From the NCBI GenBank assembly GCA_027730885.1, contig JAQCHM010000100.1:1-9657 (forward strand): 9,657 bases of DNA, in the 5' to 3' direction. This document shows, piece after piece, positions 1 to 7,573 of this stretch. This DNA comes from Actinomycetota bacterium. Lineage in GTDB: Bacteria; Actinomycetota; Acidimicrobiia; Acidimicrobiales; SZUA-35. Position numbers and translations under genes: made by a program. The notes beneath the pieces are model-generated. The model did not search any database. It was not told the origin of the DNA and was given only the letters and a program-made list of their open reading frames with translations. Within the stretch, counting starts at the first letter, position 1; the number at the start of each line of letters is the position of its first letter.

Positions 1-546
1 CCGCCGATCTGGATCGGCGCGACCACCGATCGGGCGATCAAGCGCGCTGGGCGCATCGGGGATGCTTTCATGGCTGCCCCCAATGTGACCGACCAGGACG
101 CTCGCCGCCAGTTCGGCCTGTTCAGCAACGCCCGGGCCGAGGCCGGAGTGCAGCCGGCGGGCGACGCGGGCCGCATGCTCGAGGTCTATTGCCACGCCGA
201 CGCGGCCGAGGCCCATCGGCGCGCCGGGCCCCATCTGCTCACCAAGTACGCGGCCTACGCAGCCTGGGGGTTGACGGGTTCGGCCGGTGCGGCAGCATCC
301 GCGGCGTCGACCGCGACGGGCGACCATGCCTTTGTCGAGCTCGCCCGCAATCGCTTCGTCATCGGCAATCCCGACGACGTCGTCGCTGGCCTCTTGCGCC
401 AGCACCGCGAGGTGGGCATCACCCATCTGGCAATGAGAGTGGCGTGGCCGGGCTCGGATCCCGCGCACGCCTTGGAATGCATCGATCTGATCGGGCGCGA
501 CGTGCTCCCGGTCCTGCGCAATGAACTGGAGAACAACCATGGCTGA
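1..546 (+). CDS. LLM-class flavin-dependent oxidoreductase (luciferase-like), C-terminal part
   Basis: The reading frame is open from base 1, so the gene starts before the window; the ATG at 70 is internal to the domain. The first residues read PPIWIGATTDRAIKRAGRIG, the usual C-terminal beta-strand and helix of luciferase-like (TIM-barrel) monooxygenases, followed by a second conserved stretch FVIGNPDDVVAGL and then EVGITHL and a helix ending in DVLPVLR. Members of this family are cytosolic and use reduced FMN or coenzyme F420 to oxidise or reduce organic substrates; which cofactor applies cannot be decided because the N-terminal half is missing. It overlaps the following crotonase gene by 8 bases and is probably the upstream member of the same operon. 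Family assignment is fairly secure; the substrate is unknown. Confidence 0.85.
   Translation, partial: PPIWIGATTDRAIKRAGRIGDAFMAAPNVTDQDARRQFGLFSNARAEAGVQPAGDAGRMLEVYCHADAAEAHRRAGPHLLTKYAAYAAWGLTGSAGAAASAASTATGDHAFVELARNRFVIGNPDDVVAGLLRQHREVGITHLAMRVAWPGSDPAHALECIDLIGRDVLPVLRNELENNHG
528..532 (+). promoter_or_regulatory. Ribosome binding site of the crotonase gene
   Basis: GGAGA lies six bases before the ATG at 539, inside the end of the upstream gene. It favours 539 over the in-frame ATG at 521, which has no comparable site, and means ribosomes finishing the oxidoreductase gene can restart directly. Confidence 0.6.
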
Positions 547-1330
547 CGAGCTGCTCTTCGACAAGGGTGCCGACGGTGTCGCCACCATCACCCTGAACCG
601 GCCCGAGGCGCTGAACGCGTTCCAGAACGTGATGCTCACCGATTGGGCGGCCGCACTGGTGGAATGTCAGGCCGACGATTCGGTCGGAGCGGTCATCGTC
701 ACCGGCAACGGTCGGGCATTCTGTGCAGGGGGTGACATCGCCACGCTCAAGCCAACCGGCAACAACCCCTCGCTCAGCATCGGCAACTACCTCCGGACCT
801 ACGTCCATCCCGTCGGCCGAGCAGTCAGCTCACTCCAGAAGCCCTACCTGTGCGCGGTCAACGGACCGGCCACCGGCGCCGGGATGGACATGGCACTCAT
901 GGCCGACATCCGCTGGGCTGCCCGCAAGGCTCGTTTCGCCGAGACCTACATCAAGCTCGGACTGGTACCCGGGGATGGCGGTGCCTTCCTGCTCCCACGC
1001 ATCATCGGTCAGTCCAAGGCGCTGGAGATGTTGTGGACCGGCGACTTCGTCGACGCTGACGAGGCCTTGTCCCTCGGCATCGTCTCCAAGGTGTGCGACG
1101 ACGAGACGCTCCTGGACGAAATGCGCGCCTTTGCGTCGCGGCTGGCCAGCGGTCCACGTGTCGGCATTCGTTTGATCAAGCAGGTCATGCGCCAGTCGCA
1201 GAACACCGATCTCGTCGGCGCCCTCGACCTCGTCACCGGACCGATGGGTGTGGCGACGGCAACCGACGATGCGGCCGAAGCCATTAACGCGTTTCTCGAG
1301 AAGCGCAGCCCGAAGTTCACGGGCAAGTGA
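539..1330 (+). CDS. Enoyl-CoA hydratase/isomerase (crotonase) family protein
   Basis: The 263-residue product has the length and fold signature of crotonases, cytosolic enzymes that stabilise CoA-thioester enolates. The oxyanion-hole segments are FCAGGD (residues 61-66) and NGPATGAGMD (108-117), followed by FAETYIKLGLVPGDGG (133-148) and a C-terminal helix ending near EKRSPKF. Aligned by eye with rat mitochondrial enoyl-CoA hydratase, the two catalytic glutamates (Glu144 and Glu164) correspond to Asp117 and Tyr137. Simple water addition is therefore not assured; isomerase, hydrolase or another crotonase reaction is possible. The start at 539 is chosen for its GGAGA site; an ATG at 521 would add six residues. 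The gene overlaps its upstream neighbour by 8 bases and the downstream carboxylase by 4 (GTGA), placing it in the middle of a coupled operon. Family is secure; the exact reaction is not. Confidence 0.92.
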   Translation: MADELLFDKGADGVATITLNRPEALNAFQNVMLTDWAAALVECQADDSVGAVIVTGNGRAFCAGGDIATLKPTGNNPSLSIGNYLRTYVHPVGRAVSSLQKPYLCAVNGPATGAGMDMALMADIRWAARKARFAETYIKLGLVPGDGGAFLLPRIIGQSKALEMLWTGDFVDADEALSLGIVSKVCDDETLLDEMRAFASRLASGPRVGIRLIKQVMRQSQNTDLVGALDLVTGPMGVATATDDAAEAINAFLEKRSPKFTGK

Positions 1331-4300
1331 CCATGACCCAGTCCCCCGCCACTCCTCGAACCGAGATCCGTCGAGTCCTCATCGCCAACCGTGGCGAGAT
1401 CGCGCTCCGGATCGCCGAGGCCGCGGCGTCGCTCCAGATCGAAGCCGTAGCGGTGTACGCCCCCGTTGACGCCGATGCCCTCCGCCCTCGGGCAGCCGCT
1501 ACTTCACGGTCGTTGCCGGCGACGCCTGACCCCATCGCCGCCTACCTCGATATCGACGCCCTGTTGGCCATCGCGTCGGAGACGGACTGCGATGCGGTGC
1601 ATCCGGGCTACGGTTTCTTGGCCGAGAACGCAGACTTCGCTCAACGATGCGTCGATGCAGGACTCACCTTCATCGGTCCGTCGCCGGCGGCGCTGCGCCT
1701 GTTCGGGGACAAGGTGCAGGCGCGGCATCTCGCGGAGTCGGTCGGCGTCCCGGTCGTGCCCGGCACTCCTGAACCTGTTGCCGACCACGACGCGGCCCAC
1801 GCGGCAGCGGCCTCCATCGGTTACCCGGTCATGTTGAAGGCCGCGGCGGGCGGTGGGGGTCGCGGGATGCGAGCGATCCATCATGCCGACGACCTCGGCG
1901 AGGCCCTCGATCGCTGCCGTAGCGAAGCGCAGACTGCCTTCGGTGACGACGCAGTCTTCATTGAGAAGTTGATCGAACGTCCACGCCACATCGAGGTGCA
2001 GATTCTCGCCGATGCCTCCGGGACCGTGGTGCATCTCTGGGACCGAGATTGCTCCGTACAGCAAAGGAACCAAAAAGTGATCGAGGTCGCTCCCGCCGCC
2101 GACCTCGACCCCGACCTCCGGGCGCAGCTCCTGGACGACGCCGTCCGCCTGGTCCAGGCAACCGGCGACCGAACGGGCGACCGTTACGTCAATGCGGCAA
2201 CCGTCGAGTTCCTCGTCGCCCCCGAAAGCGGCTCGCATTACTTCATCGAGTGCAACCCACGTGTCCAGGTCGAGCACACCGTCACCGAACAAGTGACCGG
2301 AGTCGACATCGTTGAGGCTCAGTTCCACCTGGCGACGCGCGGCGCTCTGGCCGACATCGGACTGGCCACGCAGGCCGACGTGCCCCGACCCAGGGGTTAC
2401 GCCGTCCAAGCCAGGGTGGTCGCCACCGGGATCGGGACGATCGCGGCCTACAAGGAACCGGGCGGCCGAGGCGTGCGGGTGGACGGATGCGGCTACGCCG
2501 GCCTCACCCCGCCGCCGCAGTTCGATCCGCTCCTGGCCAAGGTCATCACCAGCTCCGGATCGTCCGGTTCACTCGACTCGGCCCTCGAACGTTGCCGGCG
2601 GGCCCTGGCCGACTTCCAGATCCTGGGCCTTCCCACCAACCTTGCGTCGCTCCAGGCAATCGTCGACCACGCCGACGTTCGGCGGGGCGATGCGAGAACC
2701 AGTCTGCTCAACGAACATCCCGAGCTACTGGCACCACCCACCGGTTCGCCGGCCCCGCCCGACTCTCGCCGGGCGCTGCTCGACAAGGCGGCACCCGGCC
2801 AGGCCGGCCCGGGTCACGCCTCCGTGACCGCCGTCGCTTCGGCCCAACCGTTGCTGGTCCCCGCGCCGGGCCATACCGCGGTTACGGCCCCGGGCACCGC
2901 CAACGTCGTCGAGGTCAAGGCCGCCGTGGGCGACCTGGTCGCCGCCGGCGCCGCGCTCGTCGTTCTCAACGCGATGAAGATGGAGACCGTCGTCACCGCG
3001 CCCACTGCGGGACGCGTTGTGGCCGTTCAGGAGCTGCAACCGGGTGAGCTGGTGGGCGCCGGCCAAGTCGTCGTCGTGATCGACCCCGCCGATGCTGCCG
3101 GTGCAGGCACGTCTCCTGAGGCCAATGTGGATCCCGCCAACAGTTGGAGCCCGGTCCTCGGCGAGGTTCGGGCCCTCCAGGCCCTGGCGCTCGCGCGGTT
3201 GTCGGCCGAGAGCACCGAGCCCGGTGTCGTCCGGCAACGTAGCCGCGGGAAACTCGACTGTCGCCAACGCATCGATCTGCTGTTCGATCCCGGCTCGTTC
3301 CGCGAAGTCGGTAGTCTCGCGGGCTTCGCTTCCTACGACGACACCGGACAGGTCGTTGCCTTCACCCCGGCCAACCACGTCGGCGGTTGGGGGGACATCG
3401 CGGGGCGTCAGACCGTGGTCTGCGCCGACGACTTCACGTCACGCGGCGGACACGCCGACGGCGCAATCGGCGAGAAGAGCCGCTACCTCGACCGCCTCAG
3501 CATCGAGCTTCGCGTGCCGTCGGTCCGGCTGCTCGACGGGTCGTCCGGCGGAGGCAGCGTCGCGGCCATGGTGCCCGAGCAGAAGAACGAGGGTGACAGC
3601 TCGGCCAAGGAGAGCACCGGGGCCATCAAGGCCGGTCGACCCCGCGTGTCCGGCGGTGGCGGCTCGTTCCTCCCCGGCCATCTCGGCGTGTCCGACTACA
3701 CCAGACAATTGGCCACCGTCCCCGTCGTCAACGTCCTGCTGGGCAGCGTGGTCGGCATCGGCGCGGCCAAGGCCGTGCTCGGCCACTTCTCGGTGATGGT
3801 CCGAAACATCTCCCAGCTCTTCGTCGCCGGTCCACCGGTCGTGAGCCATGCGATGGGGTACGAGATCACCAAGGAGGATCTTGGCGACTGGCGGGTGCAC
3901 TGCACCAACGGCTCGGTCGACAACCTGGCTGAGTCCGAGGAAGAGGCCCTCGAGATGACGCGCCGCTTCCTGTCATATCTTCCGAGCAGCGTCTACGAGC
4001 CCGCCCCGCGCGGACCGCTACCGATGGGGGATGCTCCGGATCGACGCGTCGAGGAACTCCTCGGACTCATACCCCGGAAACGCACGACCACCTACGACGT
4101 GCGTCGCGGCATCGAGCTCATGGCTGACCACGGCTCGTTCTTCGAGCTGGGTCCGCTGTGGGGCACCGACCAGGTCACCGGCCTGGCCCGATTCGACGGC
4201 TACCCGGTCGGCATCATCGCGTCGGACTCCCGACATGTGAACGGTGGCGCGCTCACCGCTGACGGATGCGACAAACTCACCCGGTTCATCGATCTCTGCG

Positions 4301-4803
4301 ACGTCTTCCATCTTCCGCTCGTGAACCTCGTCGACAATCCCGGTTTCGCAGTCGGGCTCGAGCACGAGCGGCGTGGCACCATCCGTAAGGGTGGTGAGTG
4401 GATGGTCGCCTTCACCCAGTTCTCCAACCCCATCTTCTCGGTCGTCATGCGCCGCAGCTTCGGCGTTGCGGGCAACCACTACGCGACACCGCGGGCCCGC
4501 CCCAACGTCCGCGTCGTGTGGCCCGCAGCCGACGTCGGTGGCATCCCACCAGAAGGGGGTATCGAGGCCGCCTACAAGCGACAGCTCGCCGAGTCACCGG
4601 ACCCCGCAGCCCTCCGGGCCGAACTCAATGCGCGCATCGAGGGCGCACGGGGCCCGGTCGGTCCGCTGTCACGATTCCAAATGGAGGAAATGATCGATCC
4701 CCGCGACACCCGACGCGCCATCTGCGAATGGGTCCCTCAGGCGCATCGAATCCTTGGCCAAGCCGATCGACTAGGCCCGCGAGCCCTCATGTTCCGGCCC
4801 TAG
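1327..4803 (+). CDS. Single-chain acyl-CoA carboxylase (biotin carboxylase, BCCP and carboxyltransferase fused; LCC-like)
   Basis: This 1158-residue cytosolic enzyme carries all three activities for ATP- and biotin-dependent carboxylation of an acyl-CoA. The biotin carboxylase spans about residues 15-470: RRVLIANRGEIALRI at the start, Lys129 and Lys171 (the latter before the glycine-rich ATP loop GGGGRGM), RDCSVQQRNQKV near 240, and FIECNPRVQVEHTVTE at 306-321 with Glu308, Asn310 and Arg312. The biotinyl domain lies near 510-590, with biotinyl-lysine Lys551 in NAMKMETV. The carboxyltransferase follows: the N half from about 635 (GKLDCRQRIDLLFDPGSF) with a glycine-rich turn at 737-746, and the C half from about 900 with VDNPGF at 1002-1007 and a closing IDPRDTRR motif. 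This layout and length match the homohexameric long-chain acyl-CoA carboxylases known from mycobacteria, rather than split propionyl-CoA carboxylases. The GTG at 1327 overlaps the preceding stop; the ATG at 1333 is an alternative, and neither has a strong Shine-Dalgarno site. The acyl-CoA substrate is not predictable here. Confidence 0.93.
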   Translation: MTMTQSPATPRTEIRRVLIANRGEIALRIAEAAASLQIEAVAVYAPVDADALRPRAAATSRSLPATPDPIAAYLDIDALLAIASETDCDAVHPGYGFLAENADFAQRCVDAGLTFIGPSPAALRLFGDKVQARHLAESVGVPVVPGTPEPVADHDAAHAAAASIGYPVMLKAAAGGGGRGMRAIHHADDLGEALDRCRSEAQTAFGDDAVFIEKLIERPRHIEVQILADASGTVVHLWDRDCSVQQRNQKVIEVAPAADLDPDLRAQLLDDAVRLVQATGDRTGDRYVNAATVEFLVAPESGSHYFIECNPRVQVEHTVTEQVTGVDIVEAQFHLATRGALADIGLATQADVPRPRGYAVQARVVATGIGTIAAYKEPGGRGVRVDGCGYAGLTPPPQFDPLLAKVITSSGSSGSLDSALERCRRALADFQILGLPTNLASLQAIVDHADVRRGDARTSLLNEHPELLAPPTGSPAPPDSRRALLDKAAPGQAGPGHASVTAVASAQPLLVPAPGHTAVTAPGTANVVEVKAAVGDLVAAGAALVVLNAMKMETVVTAPTAGRVVAVQELQPGELVGAGQVVVVIDPADAAGAGTSPEANVDPANSWSPVLGEVRALQALALARLSAESTEPGVVRQRSRGKLDCRQRIDLLFDPGSFREVGSLAGFASYDDTGQVVAFTPANHVGGWGDIAGRQTVVCADDFTSRGGHADGAIGEKSRYLDRLSIELRVPSVRLLDGSSGGGSVAAMVPEQKNEGDSSAKESTGAIKAGRPRVSGGGGSFLPGHLGVSDYTRQLATVPVVNVLLGSVVGIGAAKAVLGHFSVMVRNISQLFVAGPPVVSHAMGYEITKEDLGDWRVHCTNGSVDNLAESEEEALEMTRRFLSYLPSSVYEPAPRGPLPMGDAPDRRVEELLGLIPRKRTTTYDVRRGIELMADHGSFFELGPLWGTDQVTGLARFDGYPVGIIASDSRHVNGGALTADGCDKLTRFIDLCDVFHLPLVNLVDNPGFAVGLEHERRGTIRKGGEWMVAFTQFSNPIFSVVMRRSFGVAGNHYATPRARPNVRVVWPAADVGGIPPEGGIEAAYKRQLAESPDPAALRAELNARIEGARGPVGPLSRFQMEEMIDPRDTRRAICEWVPQAHRILGQADRLGPRALMFRP

Positions 4804-4817
4804 CAACGCGTCGAGCG

Positions 4818-5362
4818 TCACTGGGCAGGCCCTCGCCCGATCGGCGGCGACTCCACTGGCTCGCCCGGTGACCATCGGAGCGTCGTCGCCAAATCGGCCA
4901 GACGAATCGGGCGCTCGACGTAGTCGTCGATGCTCCCGCTCGACGCAGCCCTCGCCTCATCGACGTCGTCGGCCACTGCGACCACGAACAACTTCGATCC
5001 TCCGGCCGAGGCCTCTCTGCCGCTCAGCGCGTCCCGGATCACCAGGGCGGTTCGGGTGCCAGATCGCTGACCCGGATCTGGGGCATCGCCGACCGATCGA
5101 AGTGGTCGGTCCGGTCGCGGGTGAACGTGCGACCATCGAACTTCGCGAGACCACCGATCGATGCGAACCAGACGAGTCCTTCCTGATCCCCTTCGATGTC
5201 GGCGGTCTCAGTTGCGGGCAGTCCGTCGCCCGGCGTGTACGTACGGAAGTTCATCCGCTCGGCTGGTTCGTCGCTGGCAGCGGCCGGGGACGACCAAAGC
5301 AGGGCGGGCAACAAGAGCAACGGCAGCGTTCTCGCTCTCAGCTTTGCCGCGCGCGGTTCCAC
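4818..5362 (-). pseudogene. Relic of a hybrid sensor histidine kinase with large internal deletion
   Basis: Reading the minus strand from GTG 5362, the first 107 codons give a clear signal peptide (positive start MEPRAAKLRAR, leucine-rich core, cleavage likely after AAAS) and then GDGLPATETADIEGD, VWFASIGGLAKFDGRTF. That is the first repeat of the two-component regulator propeller, a periplasmic sensor domain. The frame stops at 5039. A second frame overlapping it (GTG at 5042, stop at 4818) encodes KLFVVAVADD, then SIDDYVERPIRLADL, the beta4-alpha5 end of a response-regulator receiver; the usual Lys of the K-P motif is Arg. In intact propeller hybrid kinases these pieces are the two ends of one protein, separated by the rest of the propeller, a membrane segment, HisKA, HATPase and most of the receiver. 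Deletion plus frameshift near 5040-5060 is therefore inferred. Two separate small genes are a less likely reading. Confidence 0.75.
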
Positions 5363-5368
5363 GCAACG

Positions 5369-5373
5369 CCTCC
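5369..5373 (-). promoter_or_regulatory. Ribosome binding site preserved in front of the kinase relic
   Basis: On the minus strand GGAGG stands six bases before the GTG at 5362, an almost ideal Shine-Dalgarno arrangement. It fixes the start of the relic and shows that the translation start has not decayed even though the kinase core is gone. Confidence 0.65.
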
Positions 5374-5390
5374 GTTAATTGCCCACGGTC

Positions 5391-5418
5391 TTGGGGAACC
5401 GGTATTGGGGAATACCGG
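5391..5418. repeat. Perfect inverted repeat CCGGTATT-GGGG-AATACCGG with nested direct repeat
   Basis: Bases 5399-5406 and 5411-5418 are perfect 8-bp inverted repeats around a GGGG loop. The octamer TTGGGGAA also occurs twice, at 5391-5398 and 5405-5412, 14 bases apart. The element lies 37 bases upstream of the relic kinase start and about 90 bases past the monooxygenase stop. It could be an operator for the former kinase gene or a transcript-end hairpin for the monooxygenase. The lack of a T tract on either side argues against an intrinsic terminator. Confidence 0.4.
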
Positions 5419-5507
5419 CGTTGGCAAGAACGGAAGTACCCGCAGCTCGACGCTAGCCCACCGGACCTTGCATCGGGCGAACATCGGCCGGGGTCGGAGT
5501 CCGCTGT

Positions 5508-7448
5508 TCAGTCGGCAACGAGCTCACCGGTGCGCAACGGTTCGGTCACGTACTCGTCAAGGTTGGCTGACTTGGTCATGGCATAGAAGTCGACGTTGCG
5601 ATACGGCGAGTTGATGACGATGCGACCGCGCGGGTTGCGGTAGTACGTGCTCATCCCCGGATGGGTCCACACCATTCGAGTGTGCGCATCATCGACGCCG
5701 GCGTTGTACGCCTCGTGCACCTCAGGTCGGATCTCCACCGACCCCAGCTTCTGCTCAGCCATCTGGCGCAGGACGTCCATGATGTAGCGGACCTGCATCT
5801 CGACGACGAAGATGAGGCTGCCGCCATGTCCCGGCTGCAGATTCGGACCGTAGAGGATGAAGTAGTTCGGGAACTCCGGAACCACCGTTCCCAGGTACGC
5901 CTTGGCGTTGTCATCCTCCCACGCCTGACGCAATGTCCTGCCGGACCGGCCGACCGCCTGGTAGGTGTTGACCAGACGGAGGACGTCGAATCCGGTGGCC
6001 AGCACCAACACGTCGGCTTCTCGCTCTGTTCCGTTCTCGGTGACGATCCGGTTGGTCTCGATCCGCGCGATCCGATCGTCCACCAAGGACACGTTCGGAT
6101 TGCGCAGCATTCGGTACCAGCCGTTGTCCATCAGCATCCGTTTGCCGAACGGCGGATAGGTGGGCAGCACCTTCGGCATCAGCTCGTCGGCCCGGTCACC
6201 GAGCTCGCTGGCCACGTACTGGGTGAAGAACTCCCGATGGGCATCGTTGGTCGCGTTGAGCGAGCGTTCCGGATGATCCCAGCTCGGGTCTTTCTGCAGG
6301 GCTGAATGAATCCGGTCGTTGAACGTCCAACCGAGCCGGACCCGATACCAGTCGCGATAGAGAGGCACCTCGCGCAGGAGATGGCGCAACGGATCGGGCA
6401 CAGCTTGACGGAAACGCTCGAACGGGGCAGCCCAGTGGTTCGATCGCTGGTAGATGGTGAGCGAGGCAACGTCGTTCTGGATCTCGGGACCGATCTGCAT
6501 GCAGCTCGCGCCGTTCCCGATGATGGCGACGTGCTTGCCGGACAAGTCGGCGTCAGCCGGCCAACGGGCGGTGTGCCACCGCTCGCCCGTCCAGCTGTCG
6601 AGGCCATCGATGTCGGGTTCCACCGGCGGGTTGAACAGACCCGCCGCGCTGATCACGACGTTCACTTCCTTGACTTCGAGCGATCCGTCGGGCTTGCGCA
6701 TCGTGGCCCGCCACATCTGGCGATCGGCGAGATACTCGATCTGCTCGACCGAGGTCTCGAATCGGATGTGGCGACGGACGTCGAACTGGTCACACACGTG
6801 CTCCAGGTAGGCCCACAGTTCATCGCGCAGACAGAAGTACTGCTCCCAGTCATAGGGGGCGAACGAGAACGAGTAGAGATGGTTGGGGGTGTCGACGCCG
6901 GCGCCGGGATAGCGGTTCTCCAGCCACACGCCACCGACCGTGGCGTTTCGCTCGCACACCTCGAAGTTGATGCCGGCCATCTGCAGGTTGATGGCGGCAC
7001 AAAGGCCGGAGACTCCAGCTCCGATGATCAAAACCTTGAAGTCTTCGGGCAATCCGTACGGCTCGTGATCGAGGAACTTGACCAGCCCCATCTGGGCTGC
7101 GGTGAACTCGCCGTATTCGGCCGGCACGTTCTCGCCCATCGCGACGCCGAGCATGCGAACGAGCAGTTCGTCGTCGGGGTGCGGCAACGCCACGGGCCGG
7201 CCGGCCTGCCACGCCTGGATCGCCTCGAGCGCGGCCTCGCGCACCTCGTGCTGGTGTGCGGGCAGCAGGCCACCGGTGTCGTTGTCGCCCATGCCGCTTT
7301 GTCGCTTCGGGTGATAGGGAGCCTCCAACCAGTGGGTCTCCCCCGTCAGCTGAACCAACACCATCAGCAGCGTGGGAATGTTGGCGACGGCGATCGCCTC
7401 GACCAACAACTGTTCTTGCGACTGGTCTGGACTAGGACGGTCTGACAC
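5508..7448 (-). CDS. FAD/NADPH flavin monooxygenase, Baeyer-Villiger type (HAPMO-like)
   Basis: The 646-residue product has two Rossmann dinucleotide sites, GAGVSG (143-148) for FAD and GNGASC (311-316) for NADPH. It also has the Baeyer-Villiger pattern GGVWLENRYPGAGVD (172-186), the fingerprint-like WTGERWHTARWP (286-297), and ATGFD (484-488). In the classical fingerprint FxGxxxHxxxW the first residue is Phe; here it is Trp. Such enzymes insert oxygen next to a ketone carbonyl to give an ester or lactone, and relatives instead hydroxylate N or S. About 135 residues precede the FAD site; 4-hydroxyacetophenone monooxygenase has a similar extension and nearly the same total length (about 640). 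No signal peptide or membrane segment is evident. The start is GTG 7448, with AAGGGGA seven to eight bases upstream. The gene is divergent from the alkyl sulfatase. The class is secure; the substrate is unknown. Confidence 0.9.
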   Translation of the reverse strand: MSDRPSPDQSQEQLLVEAIAVANIPTLLMVLVQLTGETHWLEAPYHPKRQSGMGDNDTGGLLPAHQHEVREAALEAIQAWQAGRPVALPHPDDELLVRMLGVAMGENVPAEYGEFTAAQMGLVKFLDHEPYGLPEDFKVLIIGAGVSGLCAAINLQMAGINFEVCERNATVGGVWLENRYPGAGVDTPNHLYSFSFAPYDWEQYFCLRDELWAYLEHVCDQFDVRRHIRFETSVEQIEYLADRQMWRATMRKPDGSLEVKEVNVVISAAGLFNPPVEPDIDGLDSWTGERWHTARWPADADLSGKHVAIIGNGASCMQIGPEIQNDVASLTIYQRSNHWAAPFERFRQAVPDPLRHLLREVPLYRDWYRVRLGWTFNDRIHSALQKDPSWDHPERSLNATNDAHREFFTQYVASELGDRADELMPKVLPTYPPFGKRMLMDNGWYRMLRNPNVSLVDDRIARIETNRIVTENGTEREADVLVLATGFDVLRLVNTYQAVGRSGRTLRQAWEDDNAKAYLGTVVPEFPNYFILYGPNLQPGHGGSLIFVVEMQVRYIMDVLRQMAEQKLGSVEIRPEVHEAYNAGVDDAHTRMVWTHPGMSTYYRNPRGRIVINSPYRNVDFYAMTKSANLDEYVTEPLRTGELVAD

Positions 7449-7573
7449 GCTCGATCCCCTTGATGCGTCGGTACCACGTTTGCTTCGGTGGCCAAACTAC
7501 ACCGTCCGCCGAGAGGAGAACGAGTCGAACGAGGGCCGCCGCCTGCACGCGCCATCGGAACTAACCTCCCGCC
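7449..7573. promoter_or_regulatory. Divergent intergenic region between the monooxygenase and alkyl sulfatase genes
   Basis: This 125-bp gap must hold the promoters of both divergent genes. On the plus strand TAACCT (7562-7567) fits a -10 box and ends six bases before the ATG at 7574. No Shine-Dalgarno site precedes that ATG, so a leaderless transcript is plausible. On the minus strand TAGTTT (7499-7494) is a candidate -10 box for the monooxygenase. I see no good -35 box for either, so both are tentative. Confidence 0.4.

Larger units (their letters stand above)
5363..5507. other. Non-coding gap between the kinase relic and the monooxygenase gene
   Basis: These 145 bases contain no credible gene. 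On the minus strand they run from the monooxygenase stop to the start of the kinase relic. They hold the relic's ribosome binding site and a perfect inverted repeat, both listed separately. No T-rich terminator follows the inverted repeat in either direction. Confidence 0.5.

Noticed and set aside
4804..4860. Possible terminator after the carboxylase gene (GGGC...GCCC arms around 4833-4848)
   Set aside because: The arms are only about four bases, are expected by chance at this GC content, and no T tract follows.
4868..5614. Plus-strand frame of 248 codons covering the 4.8-5.6 kb gap
   Set aside because: The translation is Arg/Ser/Pro-rich with no recognisable domain, and the opposite strand carries recognisable propeller and receiver sequence.
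6306..7445. Long plus-strand open frame (379 codons) opposite the monooxygenase gene
   Set aside because: It is the antisense shadow of a clearly conserved flavoprotein, its composition is of no recognisable family, and such frames are expected in GC-rich DNA.
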